Shown: positions 45,605 through 57,336, numbered from the stretch's first letter. The stretch is 64,000 nt of DNA from Ephydatia muelleri (GCA_013339895.1 JABACO010000012.1:3586789-3650788); one strand, 5' to 3'. The notes: generated by a model from the letters alone, not told the origin. Made by a program: numbers and translations.

Positions 45605-45769
45605 TCCCTTGACCCCCTATCCCACAGGTGCAGTACTATGACAGGAAGTTCAGTTGAATTAGTATTCATCCTCCACAAAGGGTTTAAGGGTCTATTCATA
45701 GCCTTGCTGTCTATCCCATTACATTCGTCCCACCGTACTTTAAGCTTGTCCTCAAGCTTAAAATTGGAC

Positions 45770-46912
45770 TTAGTAATAATCAGGAGGTTGTCGGTCACGT
45801 TGAGGGTAGCGCCTCTGTGCTTGGTCCAACGTTGGTGGGGCCTCTTGTCCTTCTAAATCTATTGGGGGCAGGACTGCTGGTGGAACCTCCGGAACAATTT
45901 CTGGTTGTGGAGTGGAATCTGCTGGCACTGAAAAGTGTTCGATGCTTGCTGGTTCCCACTCAATCTCTCTTGACAGTGTGCTCTCCTTCTCCCGTAATAT
46001 ACAGCGCCGTATTCTATTGATGTGCACCACTCTAGACCTCAGTGACTTTCTGTGCTCAATTTGCAAAGTTACTGGGGAGTGGACTTTCTTAACAACCCTT
46101 CCACCTTCCCACTTTGGATCCAATTTTCCTGCTGTTGGGTTTTGTAGCCAAACAGCATCACCTTCCCAAAACTCCCTACTTTGGGTATGTGTGTCATAAT
46201 GTTCCTTTTGACGCTTAGCTTCCTGTACTATCTGACTCTCCACCATGTCACGTAACTTGGCCATTTTAACCCTAAGGTTGCTGTCATATGAGGTGGGGTC
46301 CTCTGCACTACTATAAGTCATAGATGGCAAAGATGGCAGAACAGGATCTCGTCCCATCATAAGGACAAATGGACTGAACCCTGTAGAAGCATTAGATGCT
46401 GTTCTGTATGCATATAGCACCAATGGTAGATTTTCTTCCCAGTCTACGTCATTCTGTTCTGTATAGCACCGAAGGAGTTGCAGCAAGGTTCTATTAAAAC
46501 GTTCTACCATTCCATCACCTTGCGGGTGGTATGCTGTTGTTCGGGACTTGAGGACTTCAAATGCTGCACATACCCTTCGGATCATGATGCTCTCAAAGTT
46601 AGCACCTTGGTCAGAGTGCAATATTTCAGGGATCCCAAACCGTGAAAACAAGTCAATTAGTATCCCAGCAATACACTCTGCAGTCTGGTTAGGCATTGGT
46701 ATAGCTTCAGCCCACTTCGTGAAATAGTCTTGTATGACTAAGAGATAGCGATTGCCTCTGCTGGATACTGGCACATGCAATACATCAACAGCCAACATCT
46801 GCCAGGGGTGTCCAATTGGAATATTCGTCATTGGAACAGGTGTCGGCACTGGCAGCTTGGACCTTTGGCACACCATACAACTCCTGCAGTATAGCTCCGT
46901 GTCCTTGGCCAT
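45770..46912 (-). CDS. Gypsy family A integrase (open, about 380 aa)
   Basis: This is the C-terminal part of Pol, open over its full length. The zinc-finger end CRSCMVCQRSK is followed by the DDE core: AVDVLHV (first Asp), HSDQGANFES (second Asp) and GMVERFNRTL (Glu), then LYAYRTA. A C-terminal module (WEGDAVWLQ, WEGGRVVKKV) precedes a Pro-rich tail. Integrase inserts element cDNA into the genome. The fragment would lack RT, because the upstream frame is broken at about 48.04-48.17 kb and between 46.91 and 47.1 kb. Confidence 0.88.
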   Translation of the reverse strand: MAKDTELYCRSCMVCQRSKLPVPTPVPMTNIPIGHPWQMLAVDVLHVPVSSRGNRYLLVIQDYFTKWAEAIPMPNQTAECIAGILIDLFSRFGIPEILHSDQGANFESIMIRRVCAAFEVLKSRTTAYHPQGDGMVERFNRTLLQLLRCYTEQNDVDWEENLPLVLYAYRTASNASTGFSPFVLMMGRDPVLPSLPSMTYSSAEDPTSYDSNLRVKMAKLRDMVESQIVQEAKRQKEHYDTHTQSREFWEGDAVWLQNPTAGKLDPKWEGGRVVKKVHSPVTLQIEHRKSLRSRVVHINRIRRCILREKESTLSREIEWEPASIEHFSVPADSTPQPEIVPEVPPAVLPPIDLEGQEAPPTLDQAQRRYPQRDRQPPDYY

Positions 46913-47094
46913 TCCAATCCATTATGCTGTACGCTTCAGCCTCTGTAGGGTTTTCTCCACACCTTGATGTCCCGAACTTATGATGTCATGGTTGGCTTTG
47001 AGGGCTGTAGGTTGCAATGATAAGGGAACTATTGGTACAATTTTCTCCTTCTCCAATGGTCCAGGTGTGTACTTGCGACAAAGTACACCGTCAA

Positions 47095-48036
47095 CTACAC
47101 AAAGCTGACTTCGAATTCGTGAGAATTTTGAATGGGATGCTGATTCCAGTGTTGTGGTTGATTGCTTAAGCCAAAAGAAACAAGACGTCTTACTTCATTT
47201 AACACTTCATCTTGACCCTGCTCATGCGCAACATCTTCTAAAGTGAGTTCTGGTACTGTCACTGTTCCTGCACAGGTGCTAGGAATGGTGGGCACACGAG
47301 AAAGGGCATCAGCATTTGCATTGGAAGACCCTCGTCGATATTTGATTGTAAAATCAAATTCCTGCAATGCCAGTGCCAAACGACATAGCCTACCCTCCAT
47401 CTTTTGAGCAGACAGCCATTGTAGTGGTTGATGGTCTGTATGCAAGACAAATGCTCGTCCAAGTAGATAGTGTCTGAATTGCTTCACTGCATATAGCACT
47501 GCCAAACATTCCCTCTCAATGACACTGTATTGTCTCTCAGCATGGGTCAGACTTCTGCTTGCATACGCCACTACATGACCATCCTGTTCTAATACCGCTC
47601 CCAAACCAATGGCAATGGCATCAGTCTGCAACTCAAAGTCTTTTGTTAATGAAGGATAACATAGCACTGGGGCCTGAGATAGAAGATCTTTTAATCTCTG
47701 GAAACCCTTCTGGCATTCTTCAGTCCATACAAATGTGGCAGTCTTTTCAGTCAGATAGTGTAGAGGTGTAGTTATGTCTGCAAATTGTTGTATGTATCTG
47801 CGATAGTATGAAGCTAGACCAAGGAATTGTCGTATTTCAGTAACAGTCTTAGGAATCGGCCAATCCTTGATAACAGCTATTCTCTCTTTGTCCGGAGACA
47901 TTCCTGCCTCTGAAAATACATGTCCCAGGTAGTGCACTTTGTCCAGTCCTAACTGGCACTTGGATCCCCTCAAAGTTAGTCCAGCATTGGCCAGTCGCTC
48001 AAATACCTGCTGTAAATGTTGAAGATGACACTTCAT
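47095..48036 (-). CDS. Gypsy family A RT thumb and RNase H fragment
   Basis: The open frame covers HYLGHVFSEAG (RT palm/thumb), IRQFLGLASYYRRYI, then RNase H with [38 protein letters not shown] and NADALSRVP: the expected order for Ty3/gypsy. A 1-bp deletion near 48040 separates it from the RT catalytic part. Confidence 0.85.
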   Translation of the reverse strand: MKCHLQHLQQVFERLANAGLTLRGSKCQLGLDKVHYLGHVFSEAGMSPDKERIAVIKDWPIPKTVTEIRQFLGLASYYRRYIQQFADITTPLHYLTEKTATFVWTEECQKGFQRLKDLLSQAPVLCYPSLTKDFELQTDAIAIGLGAVLEQDGHVVAYASRSLTHAERQYSVIERECLAVLYAVKQFRHYLLGRAFVLHTDHQPLQWLSAQKMEGRLCRLALALQEFDFTIKYRRGSSNANADALSRVPTIPSTCAGTVTVPELTLEDVAHEQGQDEVLNEVRRLVSFGLSNQPQHWNQHPIQNSHEFEVSFV

Positions 48037-48745
48037 ATTGGTGAATGGACCAGCACATCATCAATATAACTGGTCGCAAATGGTAGTCCATGTAGCACCT
48101 TGTCTATCAGTCTCTGAAATGAGCTGGGTCCACCTGTTACCCCAAATGGCATCTAGCAAAACTCATATAGACCCATACCCAGGACCAGGACAAAAAGCAG
48201 CCTTGATGCAGTCCTCCTCCTTTACTGGCAATTGCCAGTATCCAGAATGTCGGTCGAGCTTTGAGAACACTTTGGATCCTGAGAATCGGTCTTGAACTTC
48301 GTCTGGCAGCGGCAGTGGGTAAGCATCTTTCACTGTCTGCTTATTCAGCTCCCTATAATCAATGCAGATCCTTATCTCACCAGATTTCTTTGGGACATAT
48401 ACAGCTGGAGCGAGCCATGGGCTGCTGCTAACTCTAATGATATTGCGATCCAGTATTTCTGTTAGTTGACGCTCGACTTCAGTCCTGTAGTGAGCTGGTA
48501 CTCTCCTGGGTGGAACTCGCACTGGTGGATGGTCAGCTGTTGGTATGGTGTGATGAGCTACTGTCGTTGATCCTGGTACTGTTGAGAATAGTACCTCAAA
48601 GCTTTTCACGAGATCTCTTAGCTCTGCGGGTGCCGGTGGAATATCATACTCCACCTTGTCTCCAAAGTTTGGAATAGCAATTTCTTCCACTTCATCATTT
48701 TCACCACCTGCAGTTGAAGCGACATACATGTAGCTTGGTGTTGGT
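48037..48745 (-). pseudogene. Gypsy family A protease/RT part with nonsense codon and chimeric edge
   Basis: From the joint at about 48745: protease remnant TPSYMYVASTAGGENDEVEE, a linker, then RT motifs (APAVYVPKKSGEIRICIDYR, GYWQLPVKEED). A TAG replaces the AGG codon of the sister copy in FCRMPFGV at about 48154, and YIDDVLVHSP follows. At about 48745 the frame passes directly into the integrase of another gypsy family. Confidence 0.8.
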
Positions 48746-49240
48746 TGAGGGATGGTACGGTGTACTACGGATGTGTTTGATGCCATTCACCTTCATGAAA
48801 TCCTTGAACTCCTCAACTGTGAACTGAGGACCATTGTCTGATACAACCTGCTCTGGTAGCCCATATGCAGCAAAAAACTGCCTCAACACCTCAATTGTCT
48901 TCGCTGCGGTAATAGTCTTCATCTCCTGCCCCTCGGGCCACTTGGAGTGAGCATCAACCACCAACAGGAACGATTTCCCCATGAATGGACCAGCAAAGTC
49001 TATGTGGATTCTCTGCCATGGCTGAGCAGGCCAAATCCATGGATGCAGGGGTGCCACAGGAGGTGTATCTTTCACAACTTGACACTGAGAACAGCCTTGA
49101 CCACATTCTCAATAGCCTGATCAAGCCGGCCACCAAACATAACTTCGGGCAACGCTCTTCATCCGGACTACCCCTGGATGCTTCCTATGTAACTCATAAA
49201 TCGCCTTGTCCTGCAACTTGTTAGGGATGTAACCCTAATA
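48746..49240 (-). pseudogene. Gypsy family B integrase, truncated in its core
   Basis: HRKHPG...CGQGCSQCQ (HHCC finger, about 49090-49190) has stops. The open part reads IHIDFAGPFMGKSFLLVVDA (first Asp), VVSDNGPQFT (second Asp) and HIRSTPYHPS, and stops there: the expected Glu-containing ...ERFV region is replaced by family A protease sequence. The integrase therefore lacks its third catalytic residue. Confidence 0.85.
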
Positions 49241-50979
49241 CCCCACATTAGTACATTCCCTTGGACAGTAAGCTCATCTCTGCGAAAGCTATATGGCTTT
49301 AGATGCTCAGGGACCACATCAGGCCAACCTAACTGAACATTCTGCCATACCTGGCGTAGATCCGCATCACGTCTGGTAGCTTGTTCTAACTGCTCCACAG
49401 TCACAGGGAGTGCTTCCATATGCGCAATGTTGAAAATATCCATGTCAGCCACAGTTGACTCGTCCGCTCCCACTCCTGGTAATGGTAGCCTGGAAAGTCC
49501 ATCCGCATTACCATGGGCTTCTATCCTCTTGAACTCAATGTTGTACTGATATGCTGACAGCACAATAGCCCACCGCTGAAGTCGAGCTGCTGCTAGTGAT
49601 GGTATTCCTGTCTTTGGTCCCAGGATGGTCGTCAAGGGTCGATGATCCGTAACCAGTGTGAAGGTCCTTCCAAACAAGTAAGGATGAAAATGTTTCACTC
49701 CAAACACCAGTCCCAAAGCTTCCTTCTCAAGCTGAGCATAGTTTTGTTCGGCAGTGGTCAATGTTCTCGAGGCAAACACAATTAGTCGTTCTGTCTCATC
49801 AGGATAGACATGTGAGATCACGGCTCCCACTCCATACGAAGAGGCATCCGCAGCCAACTTGATAGGCAGTTTGATATCATAGTGGGCCAGCACTTTCGAT
49901 GAAACCAATTCCTGCTTTGCCTGCTTGAAAGCAATCGCACAGTTTGTCGACCAATACCACTTGACATTCTGTTGTAGAAGCTTGTTTAACGGATGCAGTA
50001 AGGTGGCAAGGTTTTTGATGAATTTGCCATAATAATTAAGTAGACCCAAGAATGACCGCAACTGTTGTACATTCTGAGGCTCTGGGGCTTGAACAATAGC
50101 TTCCACCTTGCAGCTTAGTGGATGGCCTAAATACTCCACTGACTCTCTCAGGAATGCACATTTGTTTTTCTTTACTCTCTATCCGTAGTTCTTTAGTCTT
50201 TTCAGCACTTCCTCTAGCCGGGACAACTGCTCCTCCTCTGATGTTCCCAACACCAGGATATCATCTGTATAGCGTATCACCCCTGGTAGCCCTTGAAGAA
50301 TCATGTCCATAGCCTTCTGAAACATTGCCGGAGCGGAGGCAACGCCAAAGGGCAACCGTGTATACAGGTACAGTCCAAGGTGCGTGTTGATGGTTACATA
50401 CTGCCTTGACTCCTCATCGAAGAGCATCTGTTGATATGCCTGTGACAGATCCAATTTGGTGAACACCCGTCCATTAGTCACCATAGCAAACAGGTCCTCT
50501 GGTTTCAGCAGTGGGTATTGATCCACATCCAGTGACTGGTTCACAGTAACCTTGTAGTCCCCACTCACTCTCACTGAGCCATCTGCCTTCACAATAGGCA
50601 CAATGGGCGCCGCCCAAGTGCTGTGAGTCACCTTGCATATAATGATACCCATACTCTTCAATCTTTTTAGTTCTCGCTCAACTGCCTCCTTGAGAGCAAA
50701 AGGCATTGTTCTTGGACGATGAAACCTGGGTTTGGCTCCCTTCATCACCTTCAATTCAACTTTGATGTTCTGCATTGTTCCGAGTTCCTCTCTGAAAACG
50801 TCCCCATATTTCTGCAGGAGCTGTTCTATCTTGCTTGTGTCCACTGTCACTTGTCCAATTGACTTCCAGTCTAACTGAATACTACGCAGCCACTCCCGAC
50901 ACAACACACTTGGTCCAAGCCCCTTTAAAACATAGCATTTTCTGCTGGTCACCATACTGGACAGCCACTTGACATTCAC
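49168..50979 (-). pseudogene. Gypsy family B RT-RNase H with one in-frame stop
   Basis: The two open frames 50179-50979 and 49168-50139 share one reading phase and are split mainly by a TAG at 50179-50181 (NYG-stop-RVKKNKC). RT motifs include KLDLSQAYQQM, LPFGVASAPAMFQ and IRYTDDILVLG (catalytic YTDD). RNase H motifs include FLGLLNYYGKF, LAADASSYGVGAVIS, EKEALGLVFGVK and VTDHRPL. A 1-bp frameshift at about 49.23 kb ends it. The overall architecture is near-complete, so decay is recent. Confidence 0.88.
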
Positions 50980-50989
50980 CCACTACGGG

Positions 50990-51130
50990 CATCTGTTCAG
51001 CAGTGCAAGTCCAGAGTATCAAAGACTAAGTGGAGTTCCTCATTAAACGTCCTTCCAGTTCTTTTCTGACAACAGTGAGACAGCTGCACCTGTGTCCACT
51101 TCCATTGTGACGGGTCTTCCATTTATTTCA
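50990..51130 (-). pseudogene. Gypsy family B aspartic protease remnant
   Basis: INGRPVTMEVDTGAAVSLLS contains the DTG-A active-site motif. Frameshifts and stops follow within 40 bases. It lies between the nucleocapsid and RT frames as expected. Confidence 0.75.
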
Positions 51131-51133
51131 ACT

Positions 51134-51466
51134 TTAACCCTGATAGGTTGTGAAGGAGCCCTCGTCTGGATCACCCCAACAGTCCAACCGTCCTCCAATT
51201 GTGCATGGTTCTTCATCTTCTTCTACTTCAACCCACTTGGTCTCATCCTTCTTTCGATGAACAGGGTTTTTCCTTGCCTTAGGTAGAGACTGCTTCCTCC
51301 GAGGAGCTTGGCAAACACGGGATATGTGGCCTTGCTTACCACAATTAAAACACTCCACGTCCTTCATCCTGCAGTTAGCCCCATCATGGTTCGTCCTTCC
51401 ATACCTTTGACAATGCACTCCCTTCGGCTTAGCCACGAGGTGAACATCCACCTCTGTTTCCTTGAA
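51134..51466 (-). CDS. Gypsy family B Gag nucleocapsid zinc knuckles
   Basis: Two knuckle-like motifs: CQRYGRTNHDGANC (second Cys replaced by Tyr) and the canonical CFNCGKQGHISRVC. They are followed by a basic RRKQSLPKARK stretch. These bind element RNA during packaging. Confidence 0.82.
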   Translation of the reverse strand, partial: FKETEVDVHLVAKPKGVHCQRYGRTNHDGANCRMKDVECFNCGKQGHISRVCQAPRRKQSLPKARKNPVHRKKDETKWVEVEEDEEPCTIGGRLDCWGDPDEGSFTTYQG

Positions 51467-51745
51467 CTGCTATTCTTTTCAGCTGCTTCAAAACCTTGGG
51501 CTAACTTTAACGCTTTAGCCAAAGTGAGGTCAGCTTCAGAAAGGAGTTGTTTCCTCGTGCCTTCGTTTCTCAGCCCTCAAACTAGTCTATCACGTAGCGT
51601 TTGTTCTAAGTAATCGTCGAATTTGCAGCGGGTCGACAATATCCGCAACTCAGCGACATACTCTGCGATACCCCCTGATTCCTTCGGTGAAATTGGAACC
51701 TTTCCGCAATAATGCGTGGTGCAGGTTCATAATGGTTCTTAAGCA

Positions 51746-52000
51746 CTATCTCAAGCCCTTCAAAGTCTTATCTCGCGGAGCAGCTGGTGACACCAAACTT
51801 CGAAGTAACCCATAGGTCCTTGCTCCTATAGAACTCAACAAAACTGGCACCTTCTTTTCCGCCGCTGTTCCGTTCGCCACGAAATAGAGATCCACTCGCT
51901 CAAGGTATGCTGTAACAGACTCATTGTCCGGCTGAAATTCCTGTATGCGACCTATCTCTGTCATTATTGGCTCGTTCTTCTTCCCAGACTCTAACGACAC
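51746..52000 (-). CDS. Gypsy family B Gag N-terminus
   Basis: MSLESGKK...IGRIQEFQPDNESVTAYLER is typical of gypsy capsid N-termini (F.P....W..Y..R..F). The frame breaks at about 51740. Middle Gag sequence is present in other frames at 51466-51740 (for example DRLV.GLRNEGTR-like blocks). It starts just inside the 5' LTR and primer site. Confidence 0.78.
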   Translation of the reverse strand: MSLESGKKNEPIMTEIGRIQEFQPDNESVTAYLERVDLYFVANGTAAEKKVPVLLSSIGARTYGLLRSLVSPAAPRDKTLKGLR

Positions 52001-52026
52001 AGCATCCCACCCTCTTCGCCAATATC

Positions 52027-52149
52027 TGTCGTGTATCTACTCGCTAGATTGACAGATGTATTTGGATTCTTTATTGGCATACAGCAATCACAGCTAATAT
52101 CGTTCTACACATGCTCACTATCCCTGTGCGCATGCACATCCCGTTACAC
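52027..52149 (-). repeat. 5' LTR of gypsy family B (123 bp)
   Basis: On the minus strand it runs TGTAACGGGATG...TACACGACA with TG...CA ends and a CCAATAAAGAATCC polyadenylation signal inside. It is followed within a few bases by TTGGCGAAGAGGGTGGG, a plausible tRNA primer-binding site, and then Gag. No matching 3' LTR exists in the window because the integrase is cut off at 48.75 kb. Confidence 0.72.
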
Positions 52150-52339
52150 ATAATGACCTCACATCTAATGTTCATACACTACAGAACTGGGTGAAATTCC
52201 TCAAAAAAAATGCTACAGTTGACCAGCAGCATACAGCAGAGGAAAGACTGCCTGATATCCTGAACGGATCAGACGTCCTCCAGAAAGATACTAGCCTAGC
52301 TCGGGTCGAGCTTCTTAATAAAAGGGATGAAAGTAGTAG

Positions 52340-52690
52340 ATATTAAAATGAATACTCACTTCAGTTTATTACTTATCTAACTTGCATGAATAGATTATGT
52401 GTGCCTATCATGTAGTTAAGTTCTGGCAAGATAATATTGAATGGAGCAGCAAATAGAGCATAATCCATGACAATTTCTGCTATATATGATCGCGAGTCAG
52501 ACCCCCTTTTGTCACTCAGATATTTCCGTAAAAGCTGTGCACCAACATGGCGGAAGCGTGTATAAATTTATATTGCGTGACACTGATGTATGTCAGATTA
52601 CGGACATTCATATGACACTTGCAAAGGGTGTTACCGCTCAATCTGCAGTGCTTGGAACGCTAAAGCTTTTGAGATACTAATTCAAGTATC
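52340..52690. repeat. Copy of the 33.49-33.84 kb segment (family Y arm and flank)
   Basis: Blocks such as gtgtgcctaacgtgtagttaag, agataatattgaatgg, gtaaaagctg and gagatactaattcaa(a/g)tat are shared in the same orientation with moderate divergence. Confidence 0.65.
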
Positions 52691-52844
52691 CAGCGTTCCT
52701 CTTATACATTCCTCTGTGGTTTTCGTTGTTGCTATGAGACGAGTTGATGAGAACTTTTTTAAACGACATAATTATTATGATTAACAAACTAAGCATAATA
52801 TTTATCAAAATTAATTAGTTTTGCAAAAGTTGAGCCTAATAAAA

Positions 52845-53395
52845 TGGACCTGCACTTCTGTCGTACACTTCACTGTTAAGCCATTGTATATTGTTCTTCC
52901 TCTACGAAAAAAAGTATACATTCATAGATGGTTTCGTTGTTACTATGCGGAGAAACTTAATCGCATCTATATCTTCAGCAATATGAACTATGGAGGTTCA
53001 GGTAATGTCAGGATAAATCAGTTGCTTATTAAAATTTCTCTAAACTTAGGGGTTCGGGAATTTCACGCTACTGGCATGTGACTTACATACATGTATGTGT
53101 AACTTCTTAGGCGCACTTTCCATATGACCCCTTGCGGACATGTAAGGGTCACCCGCACCCCTCCCCATAACCTTCGGGAGACCCATTGCCTCATGACGCC
53201 ACTGCAAAGTCCGCTTCTGCTACATGACTAGCCACATTGCTTCAGGAACCAATTGCACAGGCTGAGTGATGCAATCATCCACTCAGCTCATAGCAACAAC
53301 GGAAACCACAAAGGAATGTATACCGGCTTTTCTTCGAAGAGGGATACAGTGGCATTAAATTAAAGTTACGTTTACGACAGAAATGCAGAACATTG
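52845..53395. mobile_element. MITE family X, copy 3 (inverted)
   Basis: Reverse-complement match to 31430-31960: ctcatgacgccactgcaaag and ggagacccattgcc mirror the other copies. Ends GTATACATTCATAGATGG and GAATGTATACC present. Confidence 0.65.
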
Positions 53396-53760
53396 CCGTT
53401 ATCAAAGCAGAAATTAGCTCTATTATGTGATATTAATTTGATCATGCATTAAGTCATATCGGATTGAATAGATTTCCAGATGATAAATCGTTCGTGAATC
53501 CAACCGTATTTGATTTTATATCTGATAAATACTCAGAATCATTAATGTAATATATTGATGAATCAAATAGGATATTTCATAGGGTTTTGTATATGATTTC
53601 ATGCAGATGAAAAATCTAATGAGCAATCATGCAGCGACCGATTTCGCATGCGATTGTAACTTTAAATCCAATTGCAAATCAAATCAATTTTCAATAATGG
53701 ATTTATATCAGATTGCGCTCACACTGTGCAAAAACCAGGAATACGCTATTGTATATTTTG

Positions 53761-55566
53761 CGTATACAGGGTGTCCACGAAAGAACGCAATGCTTTTGAA
53801 CGGGAATAACTTTTCATAGGAGTATGAAAAAAATCTAATATTTAGAAACTAACAACTTGAGGTTAGGCAAATGTGTTTACATCATTTTATTAACGATGCT
53901 TTAATAAACACAACTAAATAACAACTTTTAAAGTGAAACCATGTTTAGACACCCGTTTCGAAGCCAAAAACAAAATGAACATATTTTTTCACATCTTAAA
54001 CTGAAAGTAAGATGCAACAACTATTTCACCTCGGTTACGCATGCGCACTATAGTTACACTTTATTGCATACGCAGTCCCGTTCCAAGACTAGTGACGCAA
54101 TCATTGACGCACCGTATTAGCTCCACCCCTCAACTTGCACATTATCACGTGCCACTGAGCCCCACCCCACATTTTCCCTCAAATTGCTTAATTCTTAATT
54201 GTTTCTTCAGCGAATAGCCCAATAAAGATCTAAAGCTATCCTTGTGAAATCATAGATACTAGTAAATAGCCGTACCTGCGGCTTCTTATCTCTCGCTTTT
54301 AGAAATGAACTAGCCGTATTACTACCTCTTCGTAAAAGAAAACATACACCCGACCGTAGGTCATTCATACAGGCACAAATTAGCGTTCTTGCTACGTGTT
54401 GTGGACGAGATCGAGATTCGCCTTACGTAGTACAAAATCACACTGGAGAATGTCTTCGATGCAAATGGTTGGTGAGTTAAAGGCACGAACGACTGGGTGC
54501 CTATTGGCATACAGTGTACGTACGGGTACACGCACACATGGTGCAGTCCATGCATCAAGCAAACTATAGATCCTTCCAGCTAGCTCTACATTAATAGCTA
54601 ACTGGTATATGCAATACTAGAGAAGCCGCGTGTATACTGCCTATAGCTCCTACTGATATTGAAGCCTAAGGCTTCTTAGTGTGCTGTTGAGTTACCGATG
54701 TGTGTATGAAAAAAAAGTGCAGAACTGTTTGAGCATTCTTTTCAACAGTATTCAATGTCATAGGAACTGTATATATCGCTCTCAACTGGTAGTATGTGTA
54801 TTTGTGTGTCATGGTGACTTGTGTTCAAATCTTTTGGTTAACTACTTTTATCCATGCATTTTCATTGGTTGGGAGACAAAAATCCATTCCAGTGCGGTTT
54901 TGTACTACGTAAAGAAGCTCGATCTCGTCCACAACACGTAGCAAGAACGCTTGGTGCGCACCGCCTGTATGATGACCTACGGTCGGGTGTATGTTTTCTT
55001 TTACGAAGAGGTAGTAATACGGCTAGTTCATTTCTAAAAGCGAGAGATAAGCAGCCGCAGGTACGGCTATTTACTAGTATCTATGATTTCACAAGGATAG
55101 CTTTAGATCTTTATTGGGCTATTCGCTGAAGAAACAATTAAGAATTAAGCAATTCGAGGGAAAATGTGGGGTGGGGCTCAGTGGCACGTGATAATGTGCA
55201 AGTTGAAGGGGTGGAACTAATACGGTGCGTCAATGGTTGCGTCACTAGTCTTGGAACGGGACTGCGTATGCAATAAAGCGTAACTAGTGCGCATGCGTAA
55301 CCGAGGTAAAATAGTTGTTGCATCTTACTTTCAGTTTAAGAGGTGAAAAAAATAATCATTTTGTTTTTGGCTTCGAAACGGGTGTCTAAACATGGTTTTA
55401 CTTTTAAAGTTGTTAATTTGTTGTGTTTATGAAAGTTAATTAAGCATCGTTAATAAAATGATGTAAGCACATTTGCCTAACCTCAAGTTGTTAGTTTCTA
55501 AATATTAGATTTTTTTCATACTCCTATGAAAGTAATTCCCGTTCAAAAGCATTGAGATATACGCAT
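53761..55566. mobile_element. 1.8-kb foldback with mariner-like outer end
   Basis: The arms (about 53781-54480 and 54890-55566) are inverted copies with few differences, enclosing a spacer of about 400 bp. The left edge TACAGGGTGTCCACGAAAG resembles Tc1/mariner-type ends (from memory); the right edge has decayed. The 91-residue frame at 54854-55129 and its mirror partner show no transposase motif. Confidence 0.75.
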
Positions 55567-55569
55567 AAA

Positions 55570-56490
55570 AAGACGCATGGGCATACGCGACGAATCCCAC
55601 TGGTAAAGAACCACTTTCACATGGTGTATATTTCACGTATCCTCAAGTGTAGCACGTGCGCTTTTATTAACGTCTCCGGATACCACTTCGTAACACTTCA
55701 CACCGACGTTGACCGTATACTGTGATTGGTAAGCCGTTTGTTGTATACTACGTTACAAATCATAAATTATCAATAACATGACAAAGCAATGCATTACATC
55801 AAACACGGTCAACGTTCAAGCTTTCCAACTGCAGTCCAGGTTTGAGCCAAAGCAGCAGTGCCTCCAGTAGCGGCCTTCAGCTAGCCGTTGCCATGCATTT
55901 GTTAGGAATCCATTACAACGTCTCCTAACGTCACACGAGACAGTTGTTGAGCGTCCAGGTCATCATCACTCACCACTTCAAAAGTACATGACGGCTACAA
56001 TCGCCTTTTTCTTTTCCTCGAAACCCATCAACATATCCCATAAAAAGCGCATCCATACGTAAAACTTTACATACAGCTATAAAGGCCTACTATGTCGGCG
56101 GGATCGCTTGGCACGCCTATAGTTTGTTCATCTTCAATTAGAGAACTCTTATGAACCTGAGGCCGGAGGGGACTATTATATATAATTTTAAACAACAAAG
56201 CTTCTTAACCTTTAATCTATTTTCATCCTTAATTCAGGATGGAAATCCTGAATTAAGGATGACTTTACGCCACTCGTATCGACATCAATTCGAACGGTAT
56301 TGATAATTTTTTTTTTGCTATTTAGCTTCTGTAGGCTTTCATCTAAACAGCGCTATCCAGTTTAGTCGTTCAAATTTAGAAAAAACAATGTATAGGCTTA
56401 GTTTCCTTTTTCGTTCGCAAATACCATCAAAGTCAGGTATAAAGTTGAGGAAAGAGCAGGAAGCTTACTTTCAAGATTGAAACTGTTACA
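55570..56490. other. Intergenic with one small hairpin
   Basis: At 56225-56262 CATCCTTAATTCAGGAT is mirrored by ATCCTGAATTAAGGATG with a loop of a few bases. Otherwise no feature. Sequence shared with the SRCR gene starts at about 56493. Confidence 0.45.
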
Positions 56491-56552
56491 AAGATCTCAA
56501 TCAAACTTCCCAATGCACAAGCATTTCATTGGTGCAAACCCCCAAAACTTAC

Positions 56553-56721
56553 GCATATGATTGGTATTTAGTGGACCTGTAACCAAGCTTATTGCAGACA
56601 CCACTAAGGTCAAAAGCCCCAGGACACAACCGCACCCATCCATAAGTGGTGACTTTCATCTCCACAGCTCCTTGTCCGTCAGTAATGGAGCCAACCAGTC
56701 GCACATCATTGTCAGTTGAAT
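56553..56721 (-). pseudogene. SRCR gene copy 2: first half of SRCR domain 2
   Basis: Same length (169 bp), phases and splice sites as 20436-20604, reading TDNDVRLVGSITDGQGAVEM and WVRLCPGAFDL. The exon itself is open, but the partner exon is absent downstream, so this copy is truncated after it. Confidence 0.8.
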
Positions 56722-57178
56722 CTGATGTTAGGGTAGTACAAAAGTCAGCACAGGCTTTTTTCCCCCCTAATGTATGGTAACATAATGATAAAAACCAACG
56801 ATACCTTACTTGCACACTGACGTATCTTGAGTTTTATTCAACACAGAAGTGTCAAGGAGTGTGTAGCATTAGCCAAAACCATAAAACATACTATGATGCA
56901 TACACATGTACTGAATCTTGCTTCATTATGCTATTTACACATGTTATCAGTCAAAATGACAAACAGTATTATACGCATACGCATAGGGTGATTCAATTTT
57001 GCACACGTTTACACACATGCATACATGTATATGAAAAATGTATGCACACTATATACTTGCAGATTTTTATATAGTCGTGCATCATAAACACTAAAGAACA
57101 CATGCATTTTCAATTTGCCTAAAATGTATGCATAAAAGCCCACTTGCAACGCGAATTTAATCTGAAAGCTTGACTTAC

Positions 57179-57336
57179 TTTGTCTGCAGACCACAGCGGC
57201 ATCGTAGTCATGTGTACATGTGCTGGTGGTGGTGAAAATTGTGGAGCAATCGGCAAATGTTTTTTCTGTTCCGTTGCATACGACACTACGATAATGGATC
57301 GGCACGCTTTGTGGAACTTCATAATATTTTGGCAAC
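57179..57336 (-). pseudogene. SRCR gene copy 2: second half of SRCR domain 1
   Basis: 158 bp, as in copy 1, open: VPIHYRSVVCNGTEKTFADC and YDAAVVCRQ. The TEKTFADCSTIFTTTS stretch differs from copy 1, showing more change in the loop than in the core. Confidence 0.8.

Noticed and set aside
45511..52149. One intact long gypsy retrotransposon
   Set aside because: Two families with different LTRs are joined at about 48745, each damaged by stops or frameshifts; no matching LTR pair brackets the interval.
54854..55129. 91-residue frame in the large foldback as a gene
   Set aside because: The mirrored arm does not preserve the frame, and no motif or splice context is present.
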